A DNA stretch of 64,000 bases from Desulfuromonas sp. TF (GTDB lineage: Bacteria; Desulfobacterota; Desulfuromonadia; Desulfuromonadales; ATBO01). Shown here one piece after another: positions 52,314 to 61,106 of the stretch. The stretch is from the NCBI RefSeq assembly GCF_000472285.1, contig NZ_KI421423.1:39690-103689 (forward strand), read 5' to 3'. Every line of letters starts with the position of its first letter. Positions within the stretch are counted from its first letter, which is position 1. Both the position numbers and the translations under genes were made by a program. Under the pieces are notes generated by a model that ran no database searches, was not told the DNA's origin, and worked only from the letters and a program-made list of their open reading frames with translations.

Positions 52314-53621
52314 CTATTGCCCTCTCTTCCGAAGGTATTGCGGGGTGAACTGGTTGGGAGAAACATCGTCGGGGTTGTTATGAGCGTGGAACTGACCGGT
52401 CGTGCAGTGCATGGCCTGCGTATCGATCATCGTGAAGCTGTCCCACTGGGCGACGTTGCTCCCTTTGTTGATCTCCAGGTGGTGATCAGGGTGTGATTCC
52501 CCGATCAGCCAGGTTTTCCAGAGTTTGCCGGCCCGGTCGTAAGAGATGGTGCGGCTGAAAAAGCCGGTCTGGGCATCCATGTACATGATGCGCTTGCTGA
52601 TCGGGTGGTTGGGATCTACCGGAACAGCTTCGATCACGTAAACCTTCCTCACCTGCCAGTTCACCTTGGGGAAACAGCCGCCTTGTCCGCCGAAATCCAC
52701 ATAACGGTAGCCATCGGGCTCCTTGAACTCGTCGGAAAGCTCCGGAAGCTCGTTGTGATTGTAGTAGGGAAGGAGAAGCTTCTCCGTTCCTTTGTAGGTC
52801 CATTTCTGGTCGGCGACGCGGTTGTTGTATCCCTCGAAGTCCTCGATCATGAGGTCGGAGCCGAGAAAGGCATCCGTCGTCTGGCCGGAGGAGAGCCGCC
52901 TTACTCGGCGCTGGAAGCCGAGATAGAGCCATGCGTTGTCGCGCTTCAGGTCGTCCTCGTGGCGCTGAATGAGCAGCTGCGTGTTCTCGACGTCGAAAGG
53001 TTCCTCGACCCGGAGGTACAATCCCCTGAAAATGTCGGAAGGATTGGGCTCTACGTTGGGGATCGGCTCCTGCGTCGTCCGATGCTTGAAGTTGAGGGAA
53101 TGAACTTCGAATTTGATCTGTCGTTCAATTTTCCCGCTGTTCATGTCCCGGTATTTCCAGTAGAAGGGATAGATCGTCCCTCCGTCGCCGGCAATCAGGG
53201 CGTACTTGTTGTTGAAAGCGAGTTTCGTACCGGCCTGGGGGTCATTGGCGTCCGGCTCTTGCACGAAGGGCCTGCCGGCCAGGTAATCGACGAGATTCCC
53301 CTCAACCAGTTTTGTTTTGTTCAGGTTTTTCTTGGTCGCCTCGACGTACGGCGCGGGCAGGTCGAAGGAAGTGGTCTCCATGACGGGTATCTCATACCAG
53401 CCCTTCTGGATGAATTGATACATGGCGGGGTCAAGATATTCCTTCACCTTCTCCACGTTGTCCTTGTTGATCACCATGCCCGGCTTGATTTTGGTCGTGT
53501 CGTAACTGAAGTTCTTGTACGGCGACAGGGAGTTCTCCACGTCGGCATCCGAAGCTGCCTGGGCCGTACCGGCCATCGCGATGAGACCCGTCGCGAGCAG
53601 CGCAAAAAATCTTTTCATCAT
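52314..53621 (-). CDS. DUF1329 family periplasmic protein
   Basis: 435 residues with a classic signal peptide (MMKRFFALLATGLIAMAGTAQA). DUF1329 motifs include YPFYWKYRDMNSG, RRVRRLSSGQTTDAFLGSDLMIEDFEGYN and MYMDAQTGFFSRT. The fold is predicted to be related to lipid or lipoprotein carriers (LolB/RseB-like), which would suit shuttling a hydrophobic ligand across the periplasm. It ends the second envelope module, 66 bases after DUF1302. No proven function. Confidence 0.9.
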   Translation of the reverse strand: MMKRFFALLATGLIAMAGTAQAASDADVENSLSPYKNFSYDTTKIKPGMVINKDNVEKVKEYLDPAMYQFIQKGWYEIPVMETTSFDLPAPYVEATKKNLNKTKLVEGNLVDYLAGRPFVQEPDANDPQAGTKLAFNNKYALIAGDGGTIYPFYWKYRDMNSGKIERQIKFEVHSLNFKHRTTQEPIPNVEPNPSDIFRGLYLRVEEPFDVENTQLLIQRHEDDLKRDNAWLYLGFQRRVRRLSSGQTTDAFLGSDLMIEDFEGYNNRVADQKWTYKGTEKLLLPYYNHNELPELSDEFKEPDGYRYVDFGGQGGCFPKVNWQVRKVYVIEAVPVDPNHPISKRIMYMDAQTGFFSRTISYDRAGKLWKTWLIGESHPDHHLEINKGSNVAQWDSFTMIDTQAMHCTTGQFHAHNNPDDVSPNQFTPQYLRKRGQ

Positions 53622-53687
53622 TTGTTGTCCTCCTCTGTTACGAATTTATCGTATCGAACCATAAAGTTTTAAATTTCCTCGCGGATC

Positions 53688-55625
53688 CTAAAAGGCATAA
53701 CGGATGTTGAGCGAGACCTCGTCTTCATTTTTCGCCATGCCGAAGGGTCCCGACCGGAACCGTCCGGTGGGCTCATAGCCGCGGGCGCCGATCGTCTGTG
53801 CAACCGTCGGGTCCGAATGGAAAGGCGTCGCGGTAAAAGGCGGGAACTGGTTGCCGGCTCTCAGGTCGTTGAAGTTGCGGGCTCCGTGCCCGATCTTGGT
53901 GTTCCAGCGGGCCGTGATGCTCAGGTTGTCATTGATCAGGTAGCTTATGCTCGGTTCGATCGCCGCCGATCGGGCCTTGGTGTCCCAGGCTGTCAGAACC
54001 TGCGGACTCAGCCGGTCGTTCTTCCACCAGCCCTTGAGCAGCATGGTGACGATGTAGTTGTCTTCCCAGTCGGGGATGCCGATTTCGCCGAGGGGGCCTT
54101 TTTCGAGTTCGTGGTCGAGAAGATGCTGTCCGAAAACCTGGGTCGAAATGAGAAACGCCTTGTTCGGGTTCAGCGCGCGGATGAAGGTGTTGCGGTCCCA
54201 GCCAAAGACCCACCGGACGACATCCGAATCCGAAAAAAGTTCGGGACGGGCGGTGTTGATGAATTCTTCCCCCGTGGTGTAGGCGACCTCCACGCGGAAG
54301 ACCGACTTGATGAAGTCCGCGTAATAGTCCAGGGAGCCGCCGAAGAGGTTGATCCTCGCAAATTCGATGTCGAAGGCCGGAAGGAATGGCCGGGGCGCCA
54401 GGTCCTCACCCGGCGTAAAGGGGTTGTTGGCGGGGACGAGACCGCGCAGGGTCGGCAGATGTGAGCGGTAGTTCAGATAGTTCAGCGAGAAGCCGAGGTC
54501 CTTGAACACGCCTTCGATCTTGCCCCCGAACTGGGTGTTGGAAAGCGACCAGGAGGGCATGTCCACATCCCGGATGCCGATCGTATGCTCCGGGAAATCG
54601 ACGGCTGTGTTCAGGAAGGCGAAGTTGCTCACCGTGCCGCCATTGTCCCAGAGGTTTTTCATCCCCCGGAAGAAAGAGCCCGCGTCGAGGATCTGGTTCG
54701 GCGTTCCTCCCTGACCGAGATTGTGCGGTCTGAACTTATCGAAGTTCCAGACGAACGAGTAGTTCAGGTCGTCGAAGATCTTGCCGGGTCCCGAGCGGTA
54801 TTCCGTTTCCAGCATCCACATCGGGATGCGTATGTCTTCCAGTTCGTCGTAGATGTTGTTGCGCGAATAGTCGACGGGGTTGATGACATCAAGAACCCTG
54901 AACAGGTCCGTGCGCCCCCAGACGATCTGTTGCCGGCCGAGTTTGAATCCCAGCTCCTTGTATCCGTCGCCCAGAGGCACGGTGGCCGTGAGGTAAAACT
55001 CACGGAGCCAGTCGTGTCGGTCGTTGAACTCGGGAAAACGCAGCTCGTCGCTGTCCGCGTCCATGTAGTCGTCGAGACAGCCCCGCGAATCCTCGTCACA
55101 GGGCCGAACCGGAACACCGAAGGTGAGGCCGCCTTTGGGGTCGTGCAGGTGTTCGCCAAGGACTTCCAGCCCCTCGTTCGGATTTCGCGCCGTATCGAAG
55201 TCATCAGCCAGAACGAGACCCCCGCCATGAGGCACCTGAGCGGCCGGGATGACGACGCCGGGTCCGAACGGCGGCGGAGGGGTCGGGCCGCCGGCCTGCT
55301 CAAGCGTGATCGGTCCTCCGGCCTCGTCGCCCCATTCGTCGTCATTCAGATCGTACACGCCGTCGTAGGTGGCGCGCAGCGTGGTGTTCAGGGAAACCTC
55401 CGAAAAGATGCCCTTGGAACCCAGGTCCTTGCTGTATTCAAGCTGCACGGTGTTTCTGAGTTTTGACAATCCCCGATCATCGGTGTAGCGATGGTGCGTG
55501 TCGTTTTCGATGAAACCGCTGACTCCCGCCCTCACGGGAGATGCGGCGGCCAGTGTGATGACCGCCGAGAAACCCACGAACATTGTGAATCCCGGCCTTG
55601 TGAACCTCCAATTTCTCAACTTCAT
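53688..55625 (-). CDS. DUF1302 family outer-membrane-type protein, copy 2
   Basis: 645 residues from the ATG at 55625 (GGGAG nine bases upstream; a start at 55673 is possible). Signal peptide is present (PGFTMFVGFSAVITLAAASPVRA). The rest is rich in alternating strand patterns and ends in an aromatic-terminated strand (EVSLNIRYAF), the usual signature of an outer-membrane beta-barrel. It is a paralogue of the truncated copy at the window start. A proline-rich loop near residue 100 (GGPTPPPPFGPG) is absent from copy 1. Confidence 0.88.
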   Translation of the reverse strand: MKLRNWRFTRPGFTMFVGFSAVITLAAASPVRAGVSGFIENDTHHRYTDDRGLSKLRNTVQLEYSKDLGSKGIFSEVSLNTTLRATYDGVYDLNDDEWGDEAGGPITLEQAGGPTPPPPFGPGVVIPAAQVPHGGGLVLADDFDTARNPNEGLEVLGEHLHDPKGGLTFGVPVRPCDEDSRGCLDDYMDADSDELRFPEFNDRHDWLREFYLTATVPLGDGYKELGFKLGRQQIVWGRTDLFRVLDVINPVDYSRNNIYDELEDIRIPMWMLETEYRSGPGKIFDDLNYSFVWNFDKFRPHNLGQGGTPNQILDAGSFFRGMKNLWDNGGTVSNFAFLNTAVDFPEHTIGIRDVDMPSWSLSNTQFGGKIEGVFKDLGFSLNYLNYRSHLPTLRGLVPANNPFTPGEDLAPRPFLPAFDIEFARINLFGGSLDYYADFIKSVFRVEVAYTTGEEFINTARPELFSDSDVVRWVFGWDRNTFIRALNPNKAFLISTQVFGQHLLDHELEKGPLGEIGIPDWEDNYIVTMLLKGWWKNDRLSPQVLTAWDTKARSAAIEPSISYLINDNLSITARWNTKIGHGARNFNDLRAGNQFPPFTATPFHSDPTVAQTIGARGYEPTGRFRSGPFGMAKNEDEVSLNIRYAF

Positions 55626-55676
55626 GACAATCAACTCCCTTTCTTCATGCGCCAGGCTCCCGAGAGATCCCACTGT

Positions 55677-58148
55677 TCAATCGGGAGTTCCTGCCTTATT
55701 GGCATATGCCACCGACGGATAGGTCGGTTTCAGCTGAGACGGTTCTTGCGGGGTGGTATCCGCCCCATCGACGATCAGTATGTCATCCTTGTCATAGAGG
55801 ACCTTCACAATGAAGTTGGGTCGGAAGATGAGCACCCAGGAAGGCACCAGGAAGATGGCGGCCATGGCATTGAGGATCAGCATGACGCACAACAGCAGAG
55901 CCGCATCGGCTTGAAACCGCAGGTCGGAAATGAATACCCACATGATTATCCCGCCGATGAGGGTTGCGGCGGTGAATCCAACCGCCTTTCCGGTCGTGGC
56001 GAAGGTCCGCCGGATGGCCCCGTTCAGGTTCAGTCCCGCGCCGATTTCCTCGCGAATGCGGTCCATGACGTATATGGAGTAGTCGATGCCGATGCCGATG
56101 CCGACGGCGATGATCGGGACCGTATTGACGTTGATGCCGATCCCCTTGATCCCCATGTAGGCATAGGTCAGGGTGGTGGCGAAGGCCATCGAGCACATCA
56201 TCAGCAGTCCGGCATGAAGAGACGAGTAGAACAGGGTGACGAAGAGGAAGATTAATCCGAGCACGAGGGGAATGACCAGCATGTTGGTGCTGTAGGCCGC
56301 CTCGTTGATGGCTGCGGTCACCCCGATCTGGCCGCCTGCCAGGCGGAAGCTGAGCCCTTCCACTTTGGAGCCGGTTTCGCCTATCCACTGCTTGATCTGG
56401 TGGATGGCACGGCGAATGGTTCCGCCTTTATGGTCCTTGTAGTAGAAAACCATGTTGGCGGTCTGCTGCTCGGTGTCGATGAATTCCTTCTCCGCACCCG
56501 GTATCGGACTGGAGGCCATATAGGCGAACAGCAGGCCGCCCACGTAGGAATCGGAATCCGGTATCTGCGACCAGCGGGGATCGTTGCTGTGGAAGATCCG
56601 GTTGACCTGCTTCACCAGGCCCGGCACCGCCTTGACGCCTCCGAGCTCAGGGTCGAGCAGCATGTGCCTTTCCAGATCCTCCAGCGCCCGCAGCACTTCC
56701 GGGCGTTTAATCCCGCCCGGTTTGTCTGTGCGCGCCAGGACAAAAAGTTCTTCGGAGCCGGGGAATTTTTGATTCACAGCCTTGGAGGAAACGTTGTAAT
56801 CGTGATCCTGATACAGCAGGGGAGATCCGGACTCCGCCTCGCCGATCTGGACCCAAGAACTGAAATACCCGCCGCAAGTCATCATCAGCACGATCAGACA
56901 CAAAACCGTAATGGCGCTCCGTCGCGTGCTCACTGAAGCCGCAAAAGAGTCCATCCATCCGGCGAGTCTCGAATCCTTCCTCTTCACTGCCCGAGGCCGT
57001 GGCAGTACCGCGAGCATCAGGGGCATGAAGATCAGCACGACGAAAATCACCGAAAATGCCCATAGCGAGGCGTAGTGCGCCATCTTGGTGTTGATCGGCA
57101 CGGAACCGAGGGCGATCAGCAAAAGACCGATCGCGTCCGAGACGACACCCAGGGACCCTGGACGAAAGAGGCTGTTGAAGGTGTTCCGCGCCGCGATCCG
57201 GGTATTATCGACGAGCTCCAGTTGCTCGTAATAGCGTTCGACGATCTGGATACCGTGCGACATCGCCCTGGCGGAAATCAGGAAAGGTATCACCAGGGTG
57301 AGAGGATCGAGATTGTAGCCGAGCAGGGAGATGGTGCCCAATCCCCAGATGGTCGCCATCAAAATGCCCAGCAGAGGCAGAACGATTCCGTAAAGACGTC
57401 GGAAGTAGAGGATCAGCAGGGAGACCATCATCAGCAGGGTAAAGAAGAAAATCTGCAATATCTGCCCGACATAGGTAAACACCCAGCCGACGAGCATGGG
57501 CGCACCTGTGGCGTGAATTTCAATCCCGGACCGCGCCGCCGCTTCTCTAATCGTCTGAACCCCCGCGAAAATCGCCTGATAGTCGAGAGCCCCTTCGTTG
57601 AAGGTTGCCTTGATCAGACCGGCCTTGAGGTCGGGGGAAACCAGCAGCCCGTACACTCGCGGATTGGACATGACGTCCTGACGCATTTGCGCCAGTTCGG
57701 CCTCGCTCATCTCTTTCTTGAGGGGATCGTAATGCGGGGCCGAGTTGACATCTCCGGTCTGGGTCAGCCAGACCTTGCGAACGGTCCGGTGGGTGACGCT
57801 CGACACCAGGTTGTGATTCACGCCGGGCAGTTTGTCGACATCCTCCGTCAACTGGTGAATCACGCCGACGGTTTCGTTGGTGAAAATGTCTCCATTCTCC
57901 ACTTCGACCGCCAGGATGATATTGTTCGCCCCCCCGAAATCATCCCGGATTTCATTGTGTGTCTTGATGTAGGGATGCTCTTGAGGCAGCAGGTCGGCGA
58001 ATTCGGAGTACATTTTCACGCCGGGGATCTGGACGGCGAAGAAAACCGTCATCGCCAGGATGATCGACAACCACAGGTAGGGCGCACCGAACAGCACGTC
58101 GTCTATCTTGTGAAACAGATGATGGATGGTCTGTTTGATTTTTTTCAT
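55677..58148 (-). CDS. RND superfamily (MMPL-type) exporter, copy 2
   Basis: 823 residues, one longer than copy 1 and recognisably homologous throughout: both share FADLLPQ, THNEI-type and RKVWLT motifs near the N-terminus and VGIGIGIDYSIYVMDRIR near residue 690. Twelve membrane helices in two halves with two large periplasmic domains are apparent. Ribosome-binding site is weak (GGATTAAAAA). It is flanked by the YCF48-like lipoprotein and DUF1302. Proposed partner of an outer-membrane and periplasmic carrier system. Confidence 0.9.
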   Translation of the reverse strand: MKKIKQTIHHLFHKIDDVLFGAPYLWLSIILAMTVFFAVQIPGVKMYSEFADLLPQEHPYIKTHNEIRDDFGGANNIILAVEVENGDIFTNETVGVIHQLTEDVDKLPGVNHNLVSSVTHRTVRKVWLTQTGDVNSAPHYDPLKKEMSEAELAQMRQDVMSNPRVYGLLVSPDLKAGLIKATFNEGALDYQAIFAGVQTIREAAARSGIEIHATGAPMLVGWVFTYVGQILQIFFFTLLMMVSLLILYFRRLYGIVLPLLGILMATIWGLGTISLLGYNLDPLTLVIPFLISARAMSHGIQIVERYYEQLELVDNTRIAARNTFNSLFRPGSLGVVSDAIGLLLIALGSVPINTKMAHYASLWAFSVIFVVLIFMPLMLAVLPRPRAVKRKDSRLAGWMDSFAASVSTRRSAITVLCLIVLMMTCGGYFSSWVQIGEAESGSPLLYQDHDYNVSSKAVNQKFPGSEELFVLARTDKPGGIKRPEVLRALEDLERHMLLDPELGGVKAVPGLVKQVNRIFHSNDPRWSQIPDSDSYVGGLLFAYMASSPIPGAEKEFIDTEQQTANMVFYYKDHKGGTIRRAIHQIKQWIGETGSKVEGLSFRLAGGQIGVTAAINEAAYSTNMLVIPLVLGLIFLFVTLFYSSLHAGLLMMCSMAFATTLTYAYMGIKGIGINVNTVPIIAVGIGIGIDYSIYVMDRIREEIGAGLNLNGAIRRTFATTGKAVGFTAATLIGGIIMWVFISDLRFQADAALLLCVMLILNAMAAIFLVPSWVLIFRPNFIVKVLYDKDDILIVDGADTTPQEPSQLKPTYPSVAYANKAGTPD

Positions 58149-58178
58149 TTTTTAATCCATTAATGAAATAGATTGTTT

Positions 58179-59138
58179 TTAATTTCGGGTAGAGACCAGA
58201 AATAAGGCACCGGCGCCGCCGGCGATCAAAAGTTCCTGGCCGTTGACGGGAAGTGCCGTTCGCAGGTAGGATCCGACCGGCTTGTCATGATTCACCCCTT
58301 CCCATCGACCATCTTTGCGATGCAGCATCACGCCTCCCTCGCCTACGACAAAGAGTTCCATCCCCTGCCGGGCCAGTCCGTAGAGAGGTGCATCAGTGGG
58401 CGTGTCCTCATAAACCCACGATTCGCCGCCGTTTGAAGTTCGAAGGATCTTGCCGTTCAATCCGACGACATAGCCGTTGTCACGATCAAGGAACAGGGCC
58501 GCCTGAGGATAAAATTCGTTCGATATGCTCGGTCCGATTTCCCAGCTTTCACCGCCGTTTTCGGTGATGGCAACCGTTCCGAATTCGCCCACGGCTACGC
58601 CGAACTGATGGTCCACGAATTGTAAGGCAGTGAACATGGCGTCCTGGTCGAAAGAGGTGGTTTCCCAGGTTTCTCCCTTGTCGGTACTGCTCATAAGTGT
58701 GGTAAAGCTTCCCCCTGCCCAGAGCCGGTTCCCGGGGTCGCAGGAGAGGGTCGTCATCGACTCGGGCGTCTCGAGCTCGTTTGCGTTCCAGGTGTTGCCG
58801 TCATCGGCGGAGACCCATACCCTGCGCATGGTGTCGAGGGCCGCGAAGGATCCGTCCGGGCAGGAGACGACCTCGATCAGGTTGGGAACTCCGGTCAGAT
58901 CGTGCCGCGTCCACTGTTTTCCTTCGTCACTGGTCACCAGAACGGCGCCCGCGGAACTCACCACCACCGAGGCCCGATCATTTTTCGCGGCCGATAAGAA
59001 CTGGTCGAATCGCTTAACCGGTCTTTCGGAAACTTTCTCCACGCCTTTCAGGTCAAGGGGCGCCTCACATCCCGTCATCGTCATCAACATCACGAAGATG
59101 CAAAACCCTCTTCTTACTCGTAAATCGTTTCGTAGCAT
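58179..59138 (-). CDS. YCF48-like beta-propeller lipoprotein, copy 2
   Basis: 319 residues from the ATG at 59138, chosen because GGGAG precedes it and it gives a proper lipoprotein signal ending in MTMTGCEAP. YCF48/BNR blades repeat (VTSDEGKQW, VSADDGNTW, SSTDKGETW, TENGGESW, TSNGGESW). It is the first gene behind the third sigma-54 cassette. Confidence 0.85.
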   Translation of the reverse strand: MLRNDLRVRRGFCIFVMLMTMTGCEAPLDLKGVEKVSERPVKRFDQFLSAAKNDRASVVVSSAGAVLVTSDEGKQWTRHDLTGVPNLIEVVSCPDGSFAALDTMRRVWVSADDGNTWNANELETPESMTTLSCDPGNRLWAGGSFTTLMSSTDKGETWETTSFDQDAMFTALQFVDHQFGVAVGEFGTVAITENGGESWEIGPSISNEFYPQAALFLDRDNGYVVGLNGKILRTSNGGESWVYEDTPTDAPLYGLARQGMELFVVGEGGVMLHRKDGRWEGVNHDKPVGSYLRTALPVNGQELLIAGGAGALFLVSTRN

Positions 59139-59295
59139 TGAAAATCTCCCAAGGTGCATGTGGAGCTTTGGAACAACTGTTGTGGAATGCTCAGTACACG
59201 TAACGTTGTTTTGTTGATATTCCGCGAAGAGGATTAGAGGGTTGTCGGATTTCAGTTCTTGCAACCGGTAAGCACCCAGACTCTTCGCGTATTTA

Positions 59296-59313
59296 TCGCA
59301 ACTATGATGCCAA
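59296..59313 (-). promoter_or_regulatory. Sigma-54 promoter of the second envelope module
   Basis: Minus-strand TTGGCATCATAGTTGCGA, the best match to consensus of the three related promoters, with ten bases between GG and GC. Transcription should start near 59286, giving a leader of about 150 bases that contains AACAAAACAACGTT. Confidence 0.85.
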
Positions 59314-59388
59314 GCCTGACGAGACGTTTAAGTACCCAAAATAACATCGTTTTATTTTATTTTGAGGAGGACCGCGCCCGGGATTGGG

Positions 59389-59505
59389 TATAAAAAAGAC
59401 TTGGCAGAATGCTGAATTGAAAGAAATGTCCCTTTAAATTCAATGAGATAAGAGGAGTATAAGATTGATTGGATCTATAAGATAATTTTGTCCCCTTCGA
59501 GGCTC
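59389..59505. promoter_or_regulatory. Triple activator-site cassette upstream of the second envelope module
   Basis: Boxes TATAAAAAAGACTTGG (59389-59404), TATAAGATTGATTGGA (59458-59473) and TATAAGATAATTTTGT (59476-59491), the last followed by CCCCTTCGAGG. Box 1 begins 78 bases from the -24 GG; boxes 2 and 3 begin 69 and 87 bases beyond box 1. Confidence 0.6.
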
Positions 59506-59694
59506 GGGAGAATCAGACCGTTCACGCTCATCTCCCCCCGACCCTCTGCCCATTTACCTCTCCTTTCATTTATAACCATGTTCCCCCTTGCTTCGCAGTA
59601 GATCTCCTGAGCATTCAGACATTCCCGGTAGAAAAATAAAACAGCGTAATTTTTTCTTGACGCCAAGGCTCGGCCTTGATAGTGTTTTTATATG

Positions 59695-59710
59695 CAGAAC
59701 AAGTGTTCTG
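59695..59710. promoter_or_regulatory. Probable IclR-family operator
   Basis: CAGAACA-AG-TGTTCTG is a perfect palindrome with 7-base arms, followed by a further half-site GCAGAACAT. It lies just before the IclR gene and overlaps the expected start of a promoter (TTGACG 59657-59662, GATAGT 59679-59684). This fits autoregulation. Confidence 0.65.
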
Positions 59711-59735
59711 TGTGCAGAACATAATCGGGGGCATC

Positions 59736-60521
59736 ATGGACGATAAAAAGGACAAAAGCACGCAAAGATATCTGGTTCCCGCGGTGAAGCAGGCTTGCCA
59801 AATCCTGTTCTGTCTGGCGGGAAACCATGCCGCCCATATGAGCCTGATGGAGATCTGCGCCCAGGTGGGGATCCACAAGAGCAAGGCTTACTCCATCCTC
59901 CAGACACTCCATGGGTTCGGCTTGGTGCGCAGAAACGGCGACCGCCAAGGATACTCTTTGGGGCCCGCATTGATCGCGCTTTCCCGCAAGACACTCGACG
60001 ATCTGGATGCGCCGCAGCTTGCAAAGCCCGTGTTGGAGGAGCTTTCATTGAAGCTCGGCTGCACGGCAACCTTCGGACTCATCGCCGGCAACAAGGTGTT
60101 TGTGGTCGCCAAACACGAGGGGGTGTCGGATGTGGGGGTCACCATTCGTACCGGACACCGTTTTCCGTTGTCCTACGGCTCTCACGGCAAGGCGATTGCC
60201 GCATTTCTTCCCAAGGCTGAACGTGAGCTCCTGCTTCAGGAACCCACGGTCTACTTCCATGGGCCCGCCAGAAATTTCGACAGGAAACGTCTGCATTTGG
60301 AGATGGAAGAGTGCCGCCGCGAAGGGTTTGCCCTGGACCTGGGAGAGATGAAGCCGGGGCTTAACTCGCTGGCCGTGCCGGTGTTCGGTCCCGGGGCGGC
60401 GCCCATAGGCTACATCGCCATGGTCGGCCTGTTTTCGGAACAGGAGGCCCGTGACTTCGGGCCGCAGGTGGTTGCTTCCGGGAAGTTCCTGTCGCGTCAA
60501 CTGGGCGCCCGGATTGATTAA
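59736..60521 (+). CDS. IclR-family transcriptional regulator
   Basis: 261 residues from the ATG at 59736. N-terminal winged helix (VPAVKQACQILFCLAG to LQTLHGFGLVRRNGDRQGYSLGPAL) and an IclR effector domain (GLIAGNKVFVVAKHEG, SYGSHGKAIAAFLP, LGEMKPGLNSLAVPVFGP). IclR proteins often control aromatic-acid catabolism. It is encoded 57 bases ahead of the 4-hydroxybenzoyl-CoA-reductase-like genes in the same direction and probably regulates them. Confidence 0.9.
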   Translation: MDDKKDKSTQRYLVPAVKQACQILFCLAGNHAAHMSLMEICAQVGIHKSKAYSILQTLHGFGLVRRNGDRQGYSLGPALIALSRKTLDDLDAPQLAKPVLEELSLKLGCTATFGLIAGNKVFVVAKHEGVSDVGVTIRTGHRFPLSYGSHGKAIAAFLPKAERELLLQEPTVYFHGPARNFDRKRLHLEMEECRREGFALDLGEMKPGLNSLAVPVFGPGAAPIGYIAMVGLFSEQEARDFGPQVVASGKFLSRQLGARID

Positions 60522-60578
60522 TAAGGCTTCCAGCGGAGTCAAGTGGAGTTGAAGAAGCAACAAGGAGGCACGGTGGAA

Positions 60579-61106
60579 ATGGTGACGAAGAGAAGGAAAA
60601 AATCCGTAAGCAGGGACGTCCGTTTTTTCGTCAACGGAACACCCGTGGTATTGGAGATCGGCAGCCAGCCCCATCAGCTGGAAACATCGCACACTCTGGC
60701 CCATACCCTGAGAGAGACACTGGGCCTGGTCGGCACCAAGGTGACTTGCGACAACGGGGCTTGCGGATCCTGCACCGTTCTTATGGATGGGAAGGCGGTC
60801 CTTTCCTGCATGACCCTGACGATCGAGTGCCAGGGGAAGAGTATAACGACCATCGAGGGGCTGCGTGATTTCGAGACCGGTCGTCTCGACCCCCTGCAGC
60901 AGTCTTTCATCGATCATACGGCTTTTCAGTGCGGCTTTTGCACGCCGGGGATGATTCTGAGCGCAAAGGCGCTCCTCAACGAAAATCCATCCCCAAGGGA
61001 AGAAGAGGTGAAAGAGGCTCTGTCCGGAAACTTCTGTCGCTGCATCAGCCATTACCAGGTGGTCAGGGCCGTCATGGCAGTCGCGGAAGATGGGAGCGAG
61101 AAATGA
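60579..61106 (+). CDS. hcrC: 4-hydroxybenzoyl-CoA reductase-like 2x[2Fe-2S] subunit
   Basis: 175 residues from the ATG at 60579; a GTG at 60573 is nearer the GGAGG site and is possible. Motifs CDNGACGSCTVLMDG...SC and CGFCTPGMI...CRCISHY bind two [2Fe-2S] clusters. It overlaps the large subunit (ATGA). HcrC of Thauera is of comparable size. The symbol depends on the partner subunits. Confidence 0.75.
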   Translation: MVTKRRKKSVSRDVRFFVNGTPVVLEIGSQPHQLETSHTLAHTLRETLGLVGTKVTCDNGACGSCTVLMDGKAVLSCMTLTIECQGKSITTIEGLRDFETGRLDPLQQSFIDHTAFQCGFCTPGMILSAKALLNENPSPREEEVKEALSGNFCRCISHYQVVRAVMAVAEDGSEK

